This document shows positions 1-8,539 of a stretch of 64,000 nt of DNA, piece after piece (the first letter of the stretch is position 1; every line of letters starts with the position of its first letter). The stretch covers positions 1-64,000 of the forward strand of contig NZ_JAUQSX010000003.1 in NCBI RefSeq assembly GCF_030581005.1, given 5' to 3'. The DNA comes from Hymenobacter mellowenesis (lineage in GTDB: Bacteria; Bacteroidota; Bacteroidia; Cytophagales; Hymenobacteraceae). A program made the translations under genes and the position numbers. The notes under the pieces were generated by a model. That model searched no databases, was not told the origin of the DNA, and was given only the letters and a program-made list of their open reading frames with translations.

Positions 1-98
1 CGCAACGCCCGCACAATTGAGTAGTCAATATCATAGTAGCGTATACGGCAATCACTACCCTTTAGACCACCGCCAAAAATTTTAAACAGAGGGCCTGT

Positions 99-593
99 TC
101 AATGCCAGCGAGGGCGCACGACAATAGTATGCCAAGTAACAGACGCTACTTTTGGATTAGAAGAGACTGATAGAGTAATGTCAAAATCATCATCTCCGTA
201 ATAACTCCATACTACACCTTTTACGTTTTTCTGACCAATATATTTCATCTTATAAGCTGCGAGTCTCGTCTTTATCGCGTTGAAAGCAAAACTATTAATT
301 GTTGAGTATGAAATGGTTGTAACATTGCTAGAACCACGGCTTTCATACACTAGCGCGGCTAACCGTTTCTTGTGTGCATCCTGAAAAAACCAACTAGTTG
401 AATAATATAATGAGTCTGCAATGGTTGCACTTTTACCAAAGTGCCATTTATGCTCTATCGTCAACCATTCTGAATTATCACCTTCACTTCTACTTCGCAG
501 CCAAAACAGTTGGTCAAGCGTTAGAACCTGCGCTTTTACGGACGGGGAAAGTAATAGACATAGTAGCGCAAAGCTGCTAAGCAGGGGCTTCAT
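99..593 (-). CDS. Secreted protein of unknown function
   Basis: A 164-residue protein that begins with a clear signal peptide (basic MK, a leucine-rich core, then a cut near SVKAQ) and so is probably exported. The mature part has no motif I recognise; it is rich in aromatic and Ser/Thr residues with an acidic YGDDDFD patch around residue 135, suggesting a small beta-rich fold. The gene is less GC-rich than its neighbours. It stands alone, about 80 bases downstream of the argC stop on the same strand, and could be read through from the arginine unit. Function unknown. Confidence 0.6.
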   Translation of the reverse strand: MKPLLSSFALLCLLLSPSVKAQVLTLDQLFWLRSRSEGDNSEWLTIEHKWHFGKSATIADSLYYSTSWFFQDAHKKRLAALVYESRGSSNVTTISYSTINSFAFNAIKTRLAAYKMKYIGQKNVKGVVWSYYGDDDFDITLSVSSNPKVASVTWHTIVVRPRWH

Positions 594-676
594 TTAGGAA
601 TAGGAAAACGGGTGGCCAGAAATAGTAGGGTAGGTATTACTCAACGAAGTGGTAGAAATGCTTCGACAATTCTGGT

Positions 677-1657
677 TTAAAAAAACGAAGCCTTACTCAT
701 CAGTCCTGTCGTTTCCGGCAGCCCAAACAGTAAATTCATATTCTGCACCGCCTGGCCCGAAGCACCCTTCACCAGATTATCAATAACAGAGGTAATGAGC
801 AGCTGCTTGCCCTGCTTCTGCACGTGCAGCAGACATTTGTTGGTGTTCACCACCTGCTTGAGGTGAATTTCCTTGTCCGATACCGTGGTGAACGGCGCGT
901 CGGCGTAAAACTGCCGGTACAGCGCCCGCGCCTCGTCCTGCGTCAAATCCGACGGCGTGTAGACGCTGGCGAAAATGCCTCGCGAGAAATTGCCGCGGTA
1001 GGGGATGAAGTGCATCTCGGCCTCCGACTGCGGCTGCAACTGCGCCAGGCTCTCGCCGATTTCGCCAAGGTGCTGGTGCGTGAAGGGCTTGTAGATGGAT
1101 ACGTTGTTGGTGCGCCACGAGAAGTGTACCGTTTCCGCCAGGCTCTGGCCCGCGCCGGTCGAGCCGGTGATGGCCGAGACGTGGATGTCTTCGGTGAGCT
1201 TGCCGGCTTTCGCCAGCGGCAGCAGCGCCAGCTGAATGGCCGTGGCGAAGCAGCCCGGGTTGGCAATGCTCTGGGCCTGCTGGATGCGGCTTTTGTTCAG
1301 CTCCGGCAGGCCGTATACAAACTCGCGGCCTTCAAATTCGGCATCCGCGTTTAGGCGGAAGTCGTTGCTCAGGTCGATGATGTGCGTGGTTCCGGGCAGG
1401 GTGTTTTTTTGGAGCCACGCTTTGGAATTGCCGTGGCCTAAGCACAGAAATACTACGTCCTCGTCACCTGCCAATTCGGAGGTGAAAACCAACTCGGTTT
1501 CGCCCACCAGGTCGTCGTGCACCTGGTGCACGGGGTTGCCCGCGTTCGAGGAGCTGACGATGCCGCCCAGCTCCACAAATTCGTGGTGCAGCAGAATGCG
1601 GATGAGCTCGCCGGCCGTGTAGCCGGCGCCGCCTACGATGCCGGCCTTAATTTTCAT
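677..1657 (-). CDS. argC: N-acetyl-gamma-glutamyl-phosphate reductase
   Basis: Reduces N-acyl-glutamyl 5-phosphate to the semialdehyde with NADPH, the third step of arginine synthesis, in the cytoplasm. At 326 residues it is normal for the family. The N terminus carries the nucleotide-binding loop GGAGYTAGEL (about residues 9-18), the active-site cysteine sits in ANPGCF (about residue 135), and the HQHLGEIGE stretch (about residue 195) carries a conserved histidine. The start ATG overlaps the end of argG by 11 bases, so the two are translationally coupled in a GNAT-argG-argC unit. Bacteroidetes may use N-succinyl rather than N-acetyl intermediates, so the exact acyl group is open. Confidence 0.95.
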   Translation of the reverse strand: MKIKAGIVGGAGYTAGELIRILLHHEFVELGGIVSSSNAGNPVHQVHDDLVGETELVFTSELAGDEDVVFLCLGHGNSKAWLQKNTLPGTTHIIDLSNDFRLNADAEFEGREFVYGLPELNKSRIQQAQSIANPGCFATAIQLALLPLAKAGKLTEDIHVSAITGSTGAGQSLAETVHFSWRTNNVSIYKPFTHQHLGEIGESLAQLQPQSEAEMHFIPYRGNFSRGIFASVYTPSDLTQDEARALYRQFYADAPFTTVSDKEIHLKQVVNTNKCLLHVQKQGKQLLITSVIDNLVKGASGQAVQNMNLLFGLPETTGLMSKASFF

Positions 1658-2837
1658 CGTGCAGGCTGGCGCTAATTTTCAGCTGGTTGCCGAAAATCTT
1701 GATGAAACCACGGGCATCGCGGGCATCCCAGGCGTTGTTTTCCTCGCCGTAGGTCGCCACTTTCGACTGCATCATATCATACTTGGATTCCACACCGAGT
1801 AGGTCGAACTGGTATGGCTTGAGTTGCACGAAAACCTTGCCCGAAACGTGATTCTGCGACGATTCCAGGAAGGCTTCCATATCGCGCATCACCGGGTCGA
1901 GGTATTGGGCTTCATGTAGCAAGGTGCCGTACCAGTTGGCGATGTAATCCTTGTGCAGCAGCTGCCAGCGGGTGCTGGTGTGCTTCTCCAGCAGGTGGTG
2001 CGCCTTGATGAGCATGAGCGGCGCTGGGGCTTCGAAACCCACGCGGCCTTTGATGCCCAGAATGGTATCGCCCACGTGCGTGTCACGACCGATGGCGAAG
2101 GCCGAACCTAACTCGTTCAGCTTCTGAATCAGCGCCACCGGGTCCAGCTTTTCGCCATTCAGGGCCACGGGCTCACCTTTCTCGAAGGTGATTTCCACGC
2201 GCTCCGAATCCTGCCGCTGCAATTGCGACGGGTAGGCGCTTTCGGGCAGAGCCTCGTGCGAAGTCAGCGTTTCGACGCCGCCCACGCTGGTGCCCCAGAT
2301 GCCTTTGTTGATGGAATATTTCGCCTTTTCCCAGCTCATTTCGAAGCCCTGTTTTTGCAGGTACTCAATCTCGGCCTGGCGCGACAGTTTCAGGTCGCGG
2401 ATAGGAGTGAGAATCTCCGTTTTGGGCGCAATCACCGCGAAAGCCACATCGAAACGCACCTGGTCGTTGCCGGCGCCGGTGCTGCCGTGCACGATGTAAT
2501 CAGCCTCGTTGGCGCGGGCGTATTCGGCAATGGCCAGCGACTGAAACATGCGCTCGGCGCTGACGCTCAGCGGGTAAGTGTCGTTTTTCAGCACGTTGCC
2601 GAACAGCAGGTAGCGCAGGCAGTCGTGGTAGAAACGCGTGGTCACGTCAATTACTTCGTGCTTCACCGAGCCCAATTCATAGGCGCGCTTTTCGATGGCG
2701 GCCAATTCCTCCGCCGTAAAGCCGCCGGAATTAACAATTACCGTGTGGACTTCCAAATCAAGCTCGCGCGACAGATACACGGCGCAAAACGAGGTGTCGA
2801 GGCCGCCGCTATAGGCGAGAATGGCTTTTTTCTTCAT
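1647..2837 (-). CDS. argG: Argininosuccinate synthase
   Basis: Joins citrulline and aspartate using ATP to make argininosuccinate, the penultimate step to arginine. The 396-residue length is standard. The ATP pyrophosphatase loop AYSGGLDTSF is at residues 8-17, and family blocks such as HGSTGAGNDQVRFD (about 117-130) and KYSINKGIWG (about 175) are intact. The start codon lies two bases after the stop of the upstream GNAT gene, and argC overlaps its 3' end, so the three form one operon. Confidence 0.97.
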   Translation of the reverse strand: MKKKAILAYSGGLDTSFCAVYLSRELDLEVHTVIVNSGGFTAEELAAIEKRAYELGSVKHEVIDVTTRFYHDCLRYLLFGNVLKNDTYPLSVSAERMFQSLAIAEYARANEADYIVHGSTGAGNDQVRFDVAFAVIAPKTEILTPIRDLKLSRQAEIEYLQKQGFEMSWEKAKYSINKGIWGTSVGGVETLTSHEALPESAYPSQLQRQDSERVEITFEKGEPVALNGEKLDPVALIQKLNELGSAFAIGRDTHVGDTILGIKGRVGFEAPAPLMLIKAHHLLEKHTSTRWQLLHKDYIANWYGTLLHEAQYLDPVMRDMEAFLESSQNHVSGKVFVQLKPYQFDLLGVESKYDMMQSKVATYGEENNAWDARDARGFIKIFGNQLKISASLHDEN

Positions 2838-2839
2838 TA

Positions 2840-3472
2840 TTACAGTGCAGAATTGATTTCAGAAGGAGTGGGGGCGGGGGCGGTGCCAATGGGCAGCGGT
2901 GGCGTGATATGTGCCGCGAAATCGGGTACCTGAACCTGTACCAGCTGCTTCTCCGGCGTGTCGTAGAGCATACCGGTGCAAAGGCACATTTTGCGCTCAT
3001 TCTCCATCAGGATGCTGTAGTTTTTGCAGCTTTTGCAGCCTTTCCAGAAGTCTTCGCTGGTGGTGAGCTCCGAGAAGGTGACGGGCTCGTAGCCGAGGTC
3101 GGTGTTGATTTTCATCACGGCCAGGCTGGTCGTGATGCCGAAAATCTTGGCCTGCGGGTACTTCGTGCGCGACAAGTCGAACACGGCCTGCTTGATGGCC
3201 CGGCCCACGCCGCCCTTGCGGATTTCGGCGTTCACAATCAGGCCCGAGTTGACGACAAATGTCTTGTCGTCAAACGTTTCGATGTAGCAGAAACCCGCCA
3301 GCTCTTCATCGACGAAAGCGATAATGCCATCGCCGCTGGCCATTTTCTGGGCCACGTAGGCCGGCTCGCGCTTGGCGATGCCAGTGCCTCGCGTTTTGGC
3401 CGACTCGACGTACCATTGGCATAATTGTTCAGCGTACTGTGCGTCCGCTTCCGTTGCAACCCGAATTGTCAT
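2840..3472 (-). CDS. GNAT acetyltransferase of the arginine operon
   Basis: A 210-residue GNAT-family acetyltransferase. The acetyl-CoA loop appears as RKGGVGRAIKQ (about residues 83-93). A C-terminal extension after about residue 130 has a cysteine cluster (CKSCKN followed some 15 residues later by MCLC) that could bind a metal; this is unusual for a bare GNAT domain. It is the first gene of the GNAT-argG-argC unit, and its position suggests it supplies the acylated glutamate that starts the pathway, or acylates a pathway intermediate. That role is inferred from context only; the family is broad. Confidence 0.75.
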   Translation of the reverse strand: MTIRVATEADAQYAEQLCQWYVESAKTRGTGIAKREPAYVAQKMASGDGIIAFVDEELAGFCYIETFDDKTFVVNSGLIVNAEIRKGGVGRAIKQAVFDLSRTKYPQAKIFGITTSLAVMKINTDLGYEPVTFSELTTSEDFWKGCKSCKNYSILMENERKMCLCTGMLYDTPEKQLVQVQVPDFAAHITPPLPIGTAPAPTPSEINSAL

Positions 3473-3893
3473 TGTTGATTTAGAAGAACTTAGGGATAGA
3501 TACGCGGCTTCTGTCCATCCGCTGTGTACGGATGTTGGGGAAGAAAGCCCAAACCTGTCTGTAAGTTGAGCGGATACTGGCCCGGCTCAAAGGGCTGGCC
3601 CAGAGGCCAACATGCGGCTGCTGAAGCCGCTAGGGTCGTCGCACCAGAGCGCAAGTCGTTTGGCACACGCCGGCCACGCTCGGCCGGGTGGCCAGCGCAT
3701 GCATCGAAGACGTGGAAACGGGGAGGGTCATGGCGAAAATCAAGTCGATTCGGCGCTTTAACGAAGCAGCGAACCAAGTGGTTCAATTCTGCCGCAAAGG
3801 TAAAAGCCCCTACTTTTGCTCACAACATTTCCCGCATTATTTTTGAATGAAGCGCTGGTAGCCTCCGGCTGTGCGCGATTAGGTGAAGCAGTG
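3473..3893. other. Divergent intergenic region between GNAT and argB
   Basis: About 420 bases separate the two divergent arginine units. I see no convincing gene. The only sequence signal I can support is the TAnnTTTG box at 3811-3818 facing argB. No clear 18-bp ARG-box-type palindrome was found by eye, so the regulator of these units is not evident. Confidence 0.5.
3811..3818 (+). promoter_or_regulatory. Candidate -7 promoter box for argB-argE
   Basis: TACTTTTG matches the Bacteroidetes primary-sigma -7 consensus TAnnTTTG. It lies 75 bases before the argB start chosen here. The -33 TTG element is not obvious, so the call rests on the -7 box and position. Confidence 0.45.
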
Positions 3894-4676
3894 ATGAAGC
3901 CCGAATTACACGTGTTTAAAATAGGCGGCGGTATAATTGACAACGATTCCGATTTATTGGAATTCGTGCGGCTGTTTTCCGAAATAAGCGGCCCGAAAAT
4001 TCTCGTGCACGGCGGCGGCAAAGGTGCCAGCGAGATGATGAAGAGTCTGGGCATTGCGCCGCGCATGGTAAATGGCCGCCGAATTACCGACGCTGCCACG
4101 CTGGATTTGGTGACCATGTTCTACGCGGGCAAAACCAACAAGCAAATTGTGGTGGCGCTGCAAAGCCGCGGCGTCAACGCCTTGGGCCTCAGTGGAGCCG
4201 ATGCCAATGTAATTCAGGCAGTGAAACGCCCGGTGCGCGAAATTGATTATGGTTTCGTTGGGGACTTGAGCGAAGCCAGCGTGAATAGCAACTTGATTCA
4301 TCAGTTTCTGAGCCTCGGCTTGACGCCGGTTTTCTGCCCAATTAACCACGACGGCCATGGCCAATTATTAAATACCAACGCGGATACTATTGCTGCTTCG
4401 GTTGCCAAAGCATTGAGTGCGCAATATGCAGTGTCGTTGCATTTCTGCTTTGAGAAAAGAGGTGTGCTGGCCGATGTTGCTGATGATAATTCAGTAATTA
4501 CCGGAATTAATCTGGCGAATTACGGCGAATTAAAAGAAAGCGGAATTATTGCCGATGGCATGTTGCCAAAATTAGAGAATGCCTTTGATGCGCTGCAGTT
4601 CGGAGTCGATAAGGTAATTATTGAACATGCCCTGCACATCAATGAGGAACTGAAAACTACGTTATGTCTGACCTGA
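3894..4676 (+). CDS. argB: Acetylglutamate kinase
   Basis: Phosphorylates N-acyl-glutamate, the second step of arginine synthesis. The start is placed at the ATG before KPELHVFKIGGG because the glycine-rich nucleotide loop (FKIGGGIIDND) normally begins within the first ten residues; the frame is open for 26 more codons upstream, but these do not resemble the family. A second glycine loop, HGGGKGASEMM, lies near residue 40. The product is 260 residues, normal for the family. It overlaps argE by 13 bases. Confidence 0.93.
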   Translation: MKPELHVFKIGGGIIDNDSDLLEFVRLFSEISGPKILVHGGGKGASEMMKSLGIAPRMVNGRRITDAATLDLVTMFYAGKTNKQIVVALQSRGVNALGLSGADANVIQAVKRPVREIDYGFVGDLSEASVNSNLIHQFLSLGLTPVFCPINHDGHGQLLNTNADTIAASVAKALSAQYAVSLHFCFEKRGVLADVADDNSVITGINLANYGELKESGIIADGMLPKLENAFDALQFGVDKVIIEHALHINEELKTTLCLT

Positions 4677-5731
4677 TAACACGGTTGTGCGACGAAGCCA
4701 TTGAGTTATTAATCCGGCTCATTAAAACACCTTCGTTGTCCCGCGAAGAAGCCTGTACGGCCGTGCTGATTGAGGAATTTCTGGTGGCACACGGCGTGGC
4801 GGCAAAACGGCGTGCTCATAATGTATGGGCGGTTTCTCAGCATTTCGACGTGGGCAAGCCCACCATTCTGCTCAATTCACACCATGACACCGTGAAGGCC
4901 GGCGCGGGCTGGAAATACGACCCGTTTGGGGCCGTTCTGGAAGGTGAAAAACTGGTTGGGCTCGGCAGCAATGATGCGGGCGCTTCGGCTGTGAGTCTGC
5001 TGGCTACATTCCTGTATTTTCAGGATAAGGCTAATCCGTTCAATATAATTTGCGCTATCACGGCAGAAGAGGAAATTTCGGGTGCAAATGGCATCCGTCG
5101 TGTTCTGCCAGAATTCGGTAAAATCGACCTAGGAATTGTAGGCGAACCGACGGGCATGAACCTCGCCATCGCCGAAAAAGGCCTGATTGTGCTGGACTGC
5201 ACGGCCCACGGCAAAACCGGCCACGCGGCCCGCGACGAAGGCGAAAATGCCCTCTATAAGGCAATGGATGATATTCAGTGGCTTCGCGGCTTTCAGTTTC
5301 CAAAAGTTTCGCCGCTGCTGGGGCCGGTGAAAACGACCGTGACGCAGATAAGCGCGGGCACTCAGCATAATGTGGTGCCCGACCGCTGCCAGTTCGTGAT
5401 TGATGTGCGCACGAATGAGCTGTACCAGAATCAGGAAATTGTTGATTTTCTCTGCGAAAAATTGCAGTCGGAAATTACGCCGCGGTCCACGCATTTAAAT
5501 TCCTCCCGTATCAGCGAAACTCATCCTATGATTCGCAAAGGATTGGCAATGGGGAAAATAGCCTACGGTTCGCCCACGCTGTCGGACCAATCGATGATGC
5601 CGTTTGAAACCGTGAAAATAGGCCCGGGCGAAAGTGCCCGCTCACACACGCCAGATGAGTTTATTCTCTTGAGCGAAATACGAGCGGGCATTCGGGATTA
5701 TATCGAATTATTGAGCGGGCTGGAGTTATAG
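4664..5731 (+). CDS. argE: M20 deacylase, acetylornithine deacetylase type
   Basis: A zinc-dependent M20-family amidohydrolase of 355 residues that most likely removes the acyl group from N-acyl-ornithine or N-acyl-citrulline. Metal and catalytic blocks are visible: NSHHDTVKAG (about residues 71-80), the aspartate region GSNDAGAS (about 97-104), and the catalytic glutamate pair AEEEISG (about 133-139). The dimerisation-domain block GKTGHAARDEGENA is near residue 180. Its start overlaps argB, so the two are coupled. The exact acyl substrate (acetyl or succinyl, ornithine or citrulline) cannot be told from sequence. Confidence 0.88.
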   Translation: MSDLITRLCDEAIELLIRLIKTPSLSREEACTAVLIEEFLVAHGVAAKRRAHNVWAVSQHFDVGKPTILLNSHHDTVKAGAGWKYDPFGAVLEGEKLVGLGSNDAGASAVSLLATFLYFQDKANPFNIICAITAEEEISGANGIRRVLPEFGKIDLGIVGEPTGMNLAIAEKGLIVLDCTAHGKTGHAARDEGENALYKAMDDIQWLRGFQFPKVSPLLGPVKTTVTQISAGTQHNVVPDRCQFVIDVRTNELYQNQEIVDFLCEKLQSEITPRSTHLNSSRISETHPMIRKGLAMGKIAYGSPTLSDQSMMPFETVKIGPGESARSHTPDEFILLSEIRAGIRDYIELLSGLEL

Positions 5732-5759
5732 CCGGATGCTAGATGCTCGCAGATAGGTA

Positions 5760-5867
5760 AAACGTTATGCTGAGCGTAGCCTAAGCATCTCTACTGCAAG
5801 TGTAAAGCCTTTCGATTTAAATAGTTGCGCGGCAGATATGCTTCGGCTACGTTCATCATGACGTTCT
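5760..5867. repeat. Dispersed palindromic repeat, copy 1 (diverged)
   Basis: Two arms in inverted orientation, starting AACGTTATGCTGAGCG and ending CATGACGTTCTT, flank a spacer of some 40 bases. The arms match the repeat family seen at 17281, 38490, 48925, 50201 and 63924. It sits between the convergent argE and VOC genes and could fold in RNA as a shared terminator. Confidence 0.7.
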
Positions 5868-5887
5868 TAATTGTATCGCATTATCAA

Positions 5888-6352
5888 TCAGGCATTCTCT
5901 AGCGTGGCAATATCGAATTTATGCATCTGCATCATGGCGGCCATTTTGCGTTTCATGAGCTCGGGGTCGTTGGTGCTGAGCAGCTTGTTGATGTTGGCCG
6001 GCGTGATTTGCCACGACACGCCGAAGGGGTCTTTGAGCCAGCCGCAGTCGCCCGGCTGGCCGCCGTTGGCGGTAAGTTTTTCCCATAGCTCGTCGATTTC
6101 AGTCTGATTTTCGCAGCTGACCGACAGCGAGATGCCCGTGGTAAAGGTGAAATAAGGGCCGCCATTCAGGGCTACATATTTCTGGCCGGCCAGTTCAAAT
6201 TCAACCGTCATGACGGTCCCGACGGGCATGTGGGTGCCTTCCACGTAATACGTGGTATTGAGAATAGCGGAATCCTTGAACAGGCTGACGTAGAGCTTGG
6301 CGGCGGCTTCGGCCTGGTCGTTGAAGGTGAGGAAGGTGGTGATTTTTTGCAT
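5888..6352 (-). CDS. VOC-family protein, PhnB type
   Basis: A 154-residue member of the vicinal-oxygen-chelate superfamily of the PhnB/3-demethylubiquinone-methyltransferase-like branch. The start is set at MQKITTFLTF because PhnB proteins begin with this strand; the open frame extends 47 codons upstream without similarity. The run MTVEFELAGQKYVALNGGP and the later WLKDPFGVSWQ are typical of the family. Such proteins bind a metal or small ligand, but the activity of this branch is generally unknown. It stands alone between the arginine units. Confidence 0.85.
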   Translation of the reverse strand: MQKITTFLTFNDQAEAAAKLYVSLFKDSAILNTTYYVEGTHMPVGTVMTVEFELAGQKYVALNGGPYFTFTTGISLSVSCENQTEIDELWEKLTANGGQPGDCGWLKDPFGVSWQITPANINKLLSTNDPELMKRKMAAMMQMHKFDIATLENA

Positions 6353-6509
6353 GGCTTTGTTTGAGTGGTAAGGTTGTTCAAAAGTAGCGTTTTGGCAGAG
6401 CCGATAGGTAGGATGATTACGGCAACTTGCGGGGGCATTTGCGCCAGTTTGTTGGGGCCTGAACTTGGAATTGGGCTGGTAGCCGGCGGGCAACTATTAG
6501 GGGCGGCGC

Positions 6510-6517
6510 TACCTTTG
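6510..6517 (+). promoter_or_regulatory. Candidate -7 box for argH with almost no leader
   Basis: TACCTTTG fits TAnnTTTG and ends only five bases before the argH ATG. If used, transcription would begin at or within a few bases of the start codon, giving a leaderless or near-leaderless mRNA. No -33 element was clear. Confidence 0.4.
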
Positions 6518-6522
6518 CTGGC

Positions 6523-7836
6523 ATGAAAATCTGGGAAAAAGGCATTGCCGTTGATAAGAAAATTGAGCAGTTCACGGTGGGGCACGACCGGGAGCTGGAC
6601 CTTTATCTGGCCAAATTCGACGTGCAGGCCTCCAAAGCACAAGCCAATATGCTGGCCAAGGTGGGCCTGCTCAGCGACGCCGAGAACCAGCAACTGCAGC
6701 AGGGGCTGGCTGAACTGACCGCCGAGATTGAAGCCGGTAGCTTCACCATTGGGGAAGAGTTTGAGGACGTACACTCCAAAATTGAGTATTACCTGACCGA
6801 GAAGTTCGGCGACGCCGGTAAAAAAATTCACACGGCCCGCTCGCGCAACGACCAGGTGCTAACGGCCATTCAGTTGTTCATCAAGGACTACACCGAGCGC
6901 ACGGCGGCCCGGATGCTGGCGCTGGCTGAGGTGCTGCTGCGCAAGGCCGAGGCGCACAAAAATGACTTGCTGCCGGGCTACACGCACTTTCAGGCGGCTA
7001 TGCCAAGCAGCTTTGGGCTGTGGTTTTCGGCTTATGCCGAGCATCTGCTGCTGGATTTGGCGCTGTTTGAGGCGGCGCATACCGTGGCTGACCAGAACCC
7101 GCTGGGTTCGGGCGCGGGCTTCGGCAGCAGCTTCCCGATTGACCGTGAAATGACGACCCGGGAAATGAGTTTCGGCAACGTGGCGGTGAGCAGCGTGGGC
7201 GCCCAGATGCTGCGCGGCAAAACCGAGAAAACGCTGGCATTTGCCATTGCCGGCGCCGCGGGCACGCTGGGTAAGCTGGCGTATGATTTGGTGATGTACA
7301 ACAGCCAGGATTTGGGCTTCGTGACGCTGCCGAAGGAGTTTACGACGGGCTCGAGCATCATGCCGCACAAGAAAAACCCCGACGTGTTTGAGCTCGTGCG
7401 CGGCCACGCCAACCGCCTGCAGGCGCTGCCCAACGACATTATCCTGGCCACCAGCAACCTGCCCAGCGGCTACCACCGCGACTTTCAGCTGCTGAAGGAG
7501 CTCCTGTTTGGGCCCATGATGCAGTTCGCCGATTTGCTGGACATGCTGCTGTTTGCGCTGCCCGAAATCAAGATTAAGCCCGGCGTGATTGAGCAGGCGA
7601 AATACGACCCGATTTTCTCAGTAGAAAATATTAATCAATTAATTATCGCCGGCGTGCCGTTTCGGGATGCGTACCAGCAGGTGGGCCGCGCCGTGGAGGA
7701 CGGCAGCTACGCGCCGCACCGCGAGTTTCAGACCACGCACCTGGGCAGCATTCACCACCTGGGGCTGGCCGAAATTGCCAGGAAAGTGGCGCGGTGGAAG
7801 GAGCAGAGCACCTTGTTCAGAATAGAGGCTGCCTAG
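6523..7836 (+). CDS. argH: Argininosuccinate lyase
   Basis: Splits argininosuccinate to arginine and fumarate, the last step of the pathway. The 437-residue protein starts MKIWEKG, has the HTARSRNDQV block near residue 102, and the fumarase/aspartase-superfamily signature GSSIMPHKKNP near residue 280, which carries the catalytic serine. It is transcribed alone, well apart from argB-argE, and is followed by a strong terminator. Confidence 0.97.
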   Translation: MKIWEKGIAVDKKIEQFTVGHDRELDLYLAKFDVQASKAQANMLAKVGLLSDAENQQLQQGLAELTAEIEAGSFTIGEEFEDVHSKIEYYLTEKFGDAGKKIHTARSRNDQVLTAIQLFIKDYTERTAARMLALAEVLLRKAEAHKNDLLPGYTHFQAAMPSSFGLWFSAYAEHLLLDLALFEAAHTVADQNPLGSGAGFGSSFPIDREMTTREMSFGNVAVSSVGAQMLRGKTEKTLAFAIAGAAGTLGKLAYDLVMYNSQDLGFVTLPKEFTTGSSIMPHKKNPDVFELVRGHANRLQALPNDIILATSNLPSGYHRDFQLLKELLFGPMMQFADLLDMLLFALPEIKIKPGVIEQAKYDPIFSVENINQLIIAGVPFRDAYQQVGRAVEDGSYAPHREFQTTHLGSIHHLGLAEIARKVARWKEQSTLFRIEAA

Positions 7837-7860
7837 AGCATGTCGGATGCGAAATAGGCA

Positions 7861-7896
7861 CGGGCGGCCCGATTATTCGGGCTGCCCGTTTCTTTT
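7861..7896. terminator. Intrinsic terminator, argH / EamA
   Basis: CGGGCGGCCCGA and TCGGGCTGCCCG form a 12-bp stem with a short loop, followed by a T-rich run. It lies between the convergent argH and EamA genes and can serve argH. Confidence 0.8.
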
Positions 7897-8311
7897 AAGC
7901 CCACACCAGCACCACGGTACCCGCCAGAATGAGCCCCGCGCCGAGGGCGCCCCGCGCGGAAATAGATTCACCTAAAAAGACTACGGCTAGAAGCAGCGAC
8001 AGCGCCACGCTCAGTTTGTCGACGGGCGCCACTTTGGTGACCGGCCCCAACTGGAGGGCGCGGAAGTAGCACAGCCACGAGGCCCCCGTGGCCAGGCCCG
8101 AGAGCACCAGAAACAGCCAAGTGCGCTGCGTGAGAGCGGGCAGCCCGGCCGTGGCCCCCCGCGCGATGGCAATGCCCCAGGCCAGCACCAGGATGACCAC
8201 CGTACGAATGGCGGTGGCCAGGTCGGAATTGACGCCTTTGATGCCGATTTTGGCGAAAATGGCGGTGAGGGCGGCGAAGACGGCGGACAGCAGGGCGTAG
8301 GGAAGCCACAT
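7895..8311 (-). CDS. Small EamA-domain membrane transporter
   Basis: A 138-residue inner-membrane protein with four to five hydrophobic segments that matches one EamA (DMT superfamily) repeat, half the usual ten-helix transporter. The C-terminal blocks APVDKLSVALSLLLAV and LGAGLILAGTVVLVWA are typical of the single-repeat subfamily. Such half-size proteins are thought to work as dimers; the substrate is unknown. It converges on argH. Confidence 0.8.
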   Translation of the reverse strand: MWLPYALLSAVFAALTAIFAKIGIKGVNSDLATAIRTVVILVLAWGIAIARGATAGLPALTQRTWLFLVLSGLATGASWLCYFRALQLGPVTKVAPVDKLSVALSLLLAVVFLGESISARGALGAGLILAGTVVLVWA

Positions 8312-8539
8312 GGCGAAGGGGGGAGGGGAAAAGCGGGTGAAAGGCGAAAAGCCGGTTTCAGCCAGTACGCCAGGATTTGGAAACCGGCTACGAAGGTGCC
8401 GGGTTGGTCGATGTTAGTTGGGGGGTTGAGGGGCTGAAAGCGTGGTTTGGGACGAAACAGGGGAGGCAGCGGCGGCGGGGTTGCAACTGAAAAGCGCGGC
8501 AGCGGCCTCCTCTGGACATATTTCACCATCCATTTCCGT

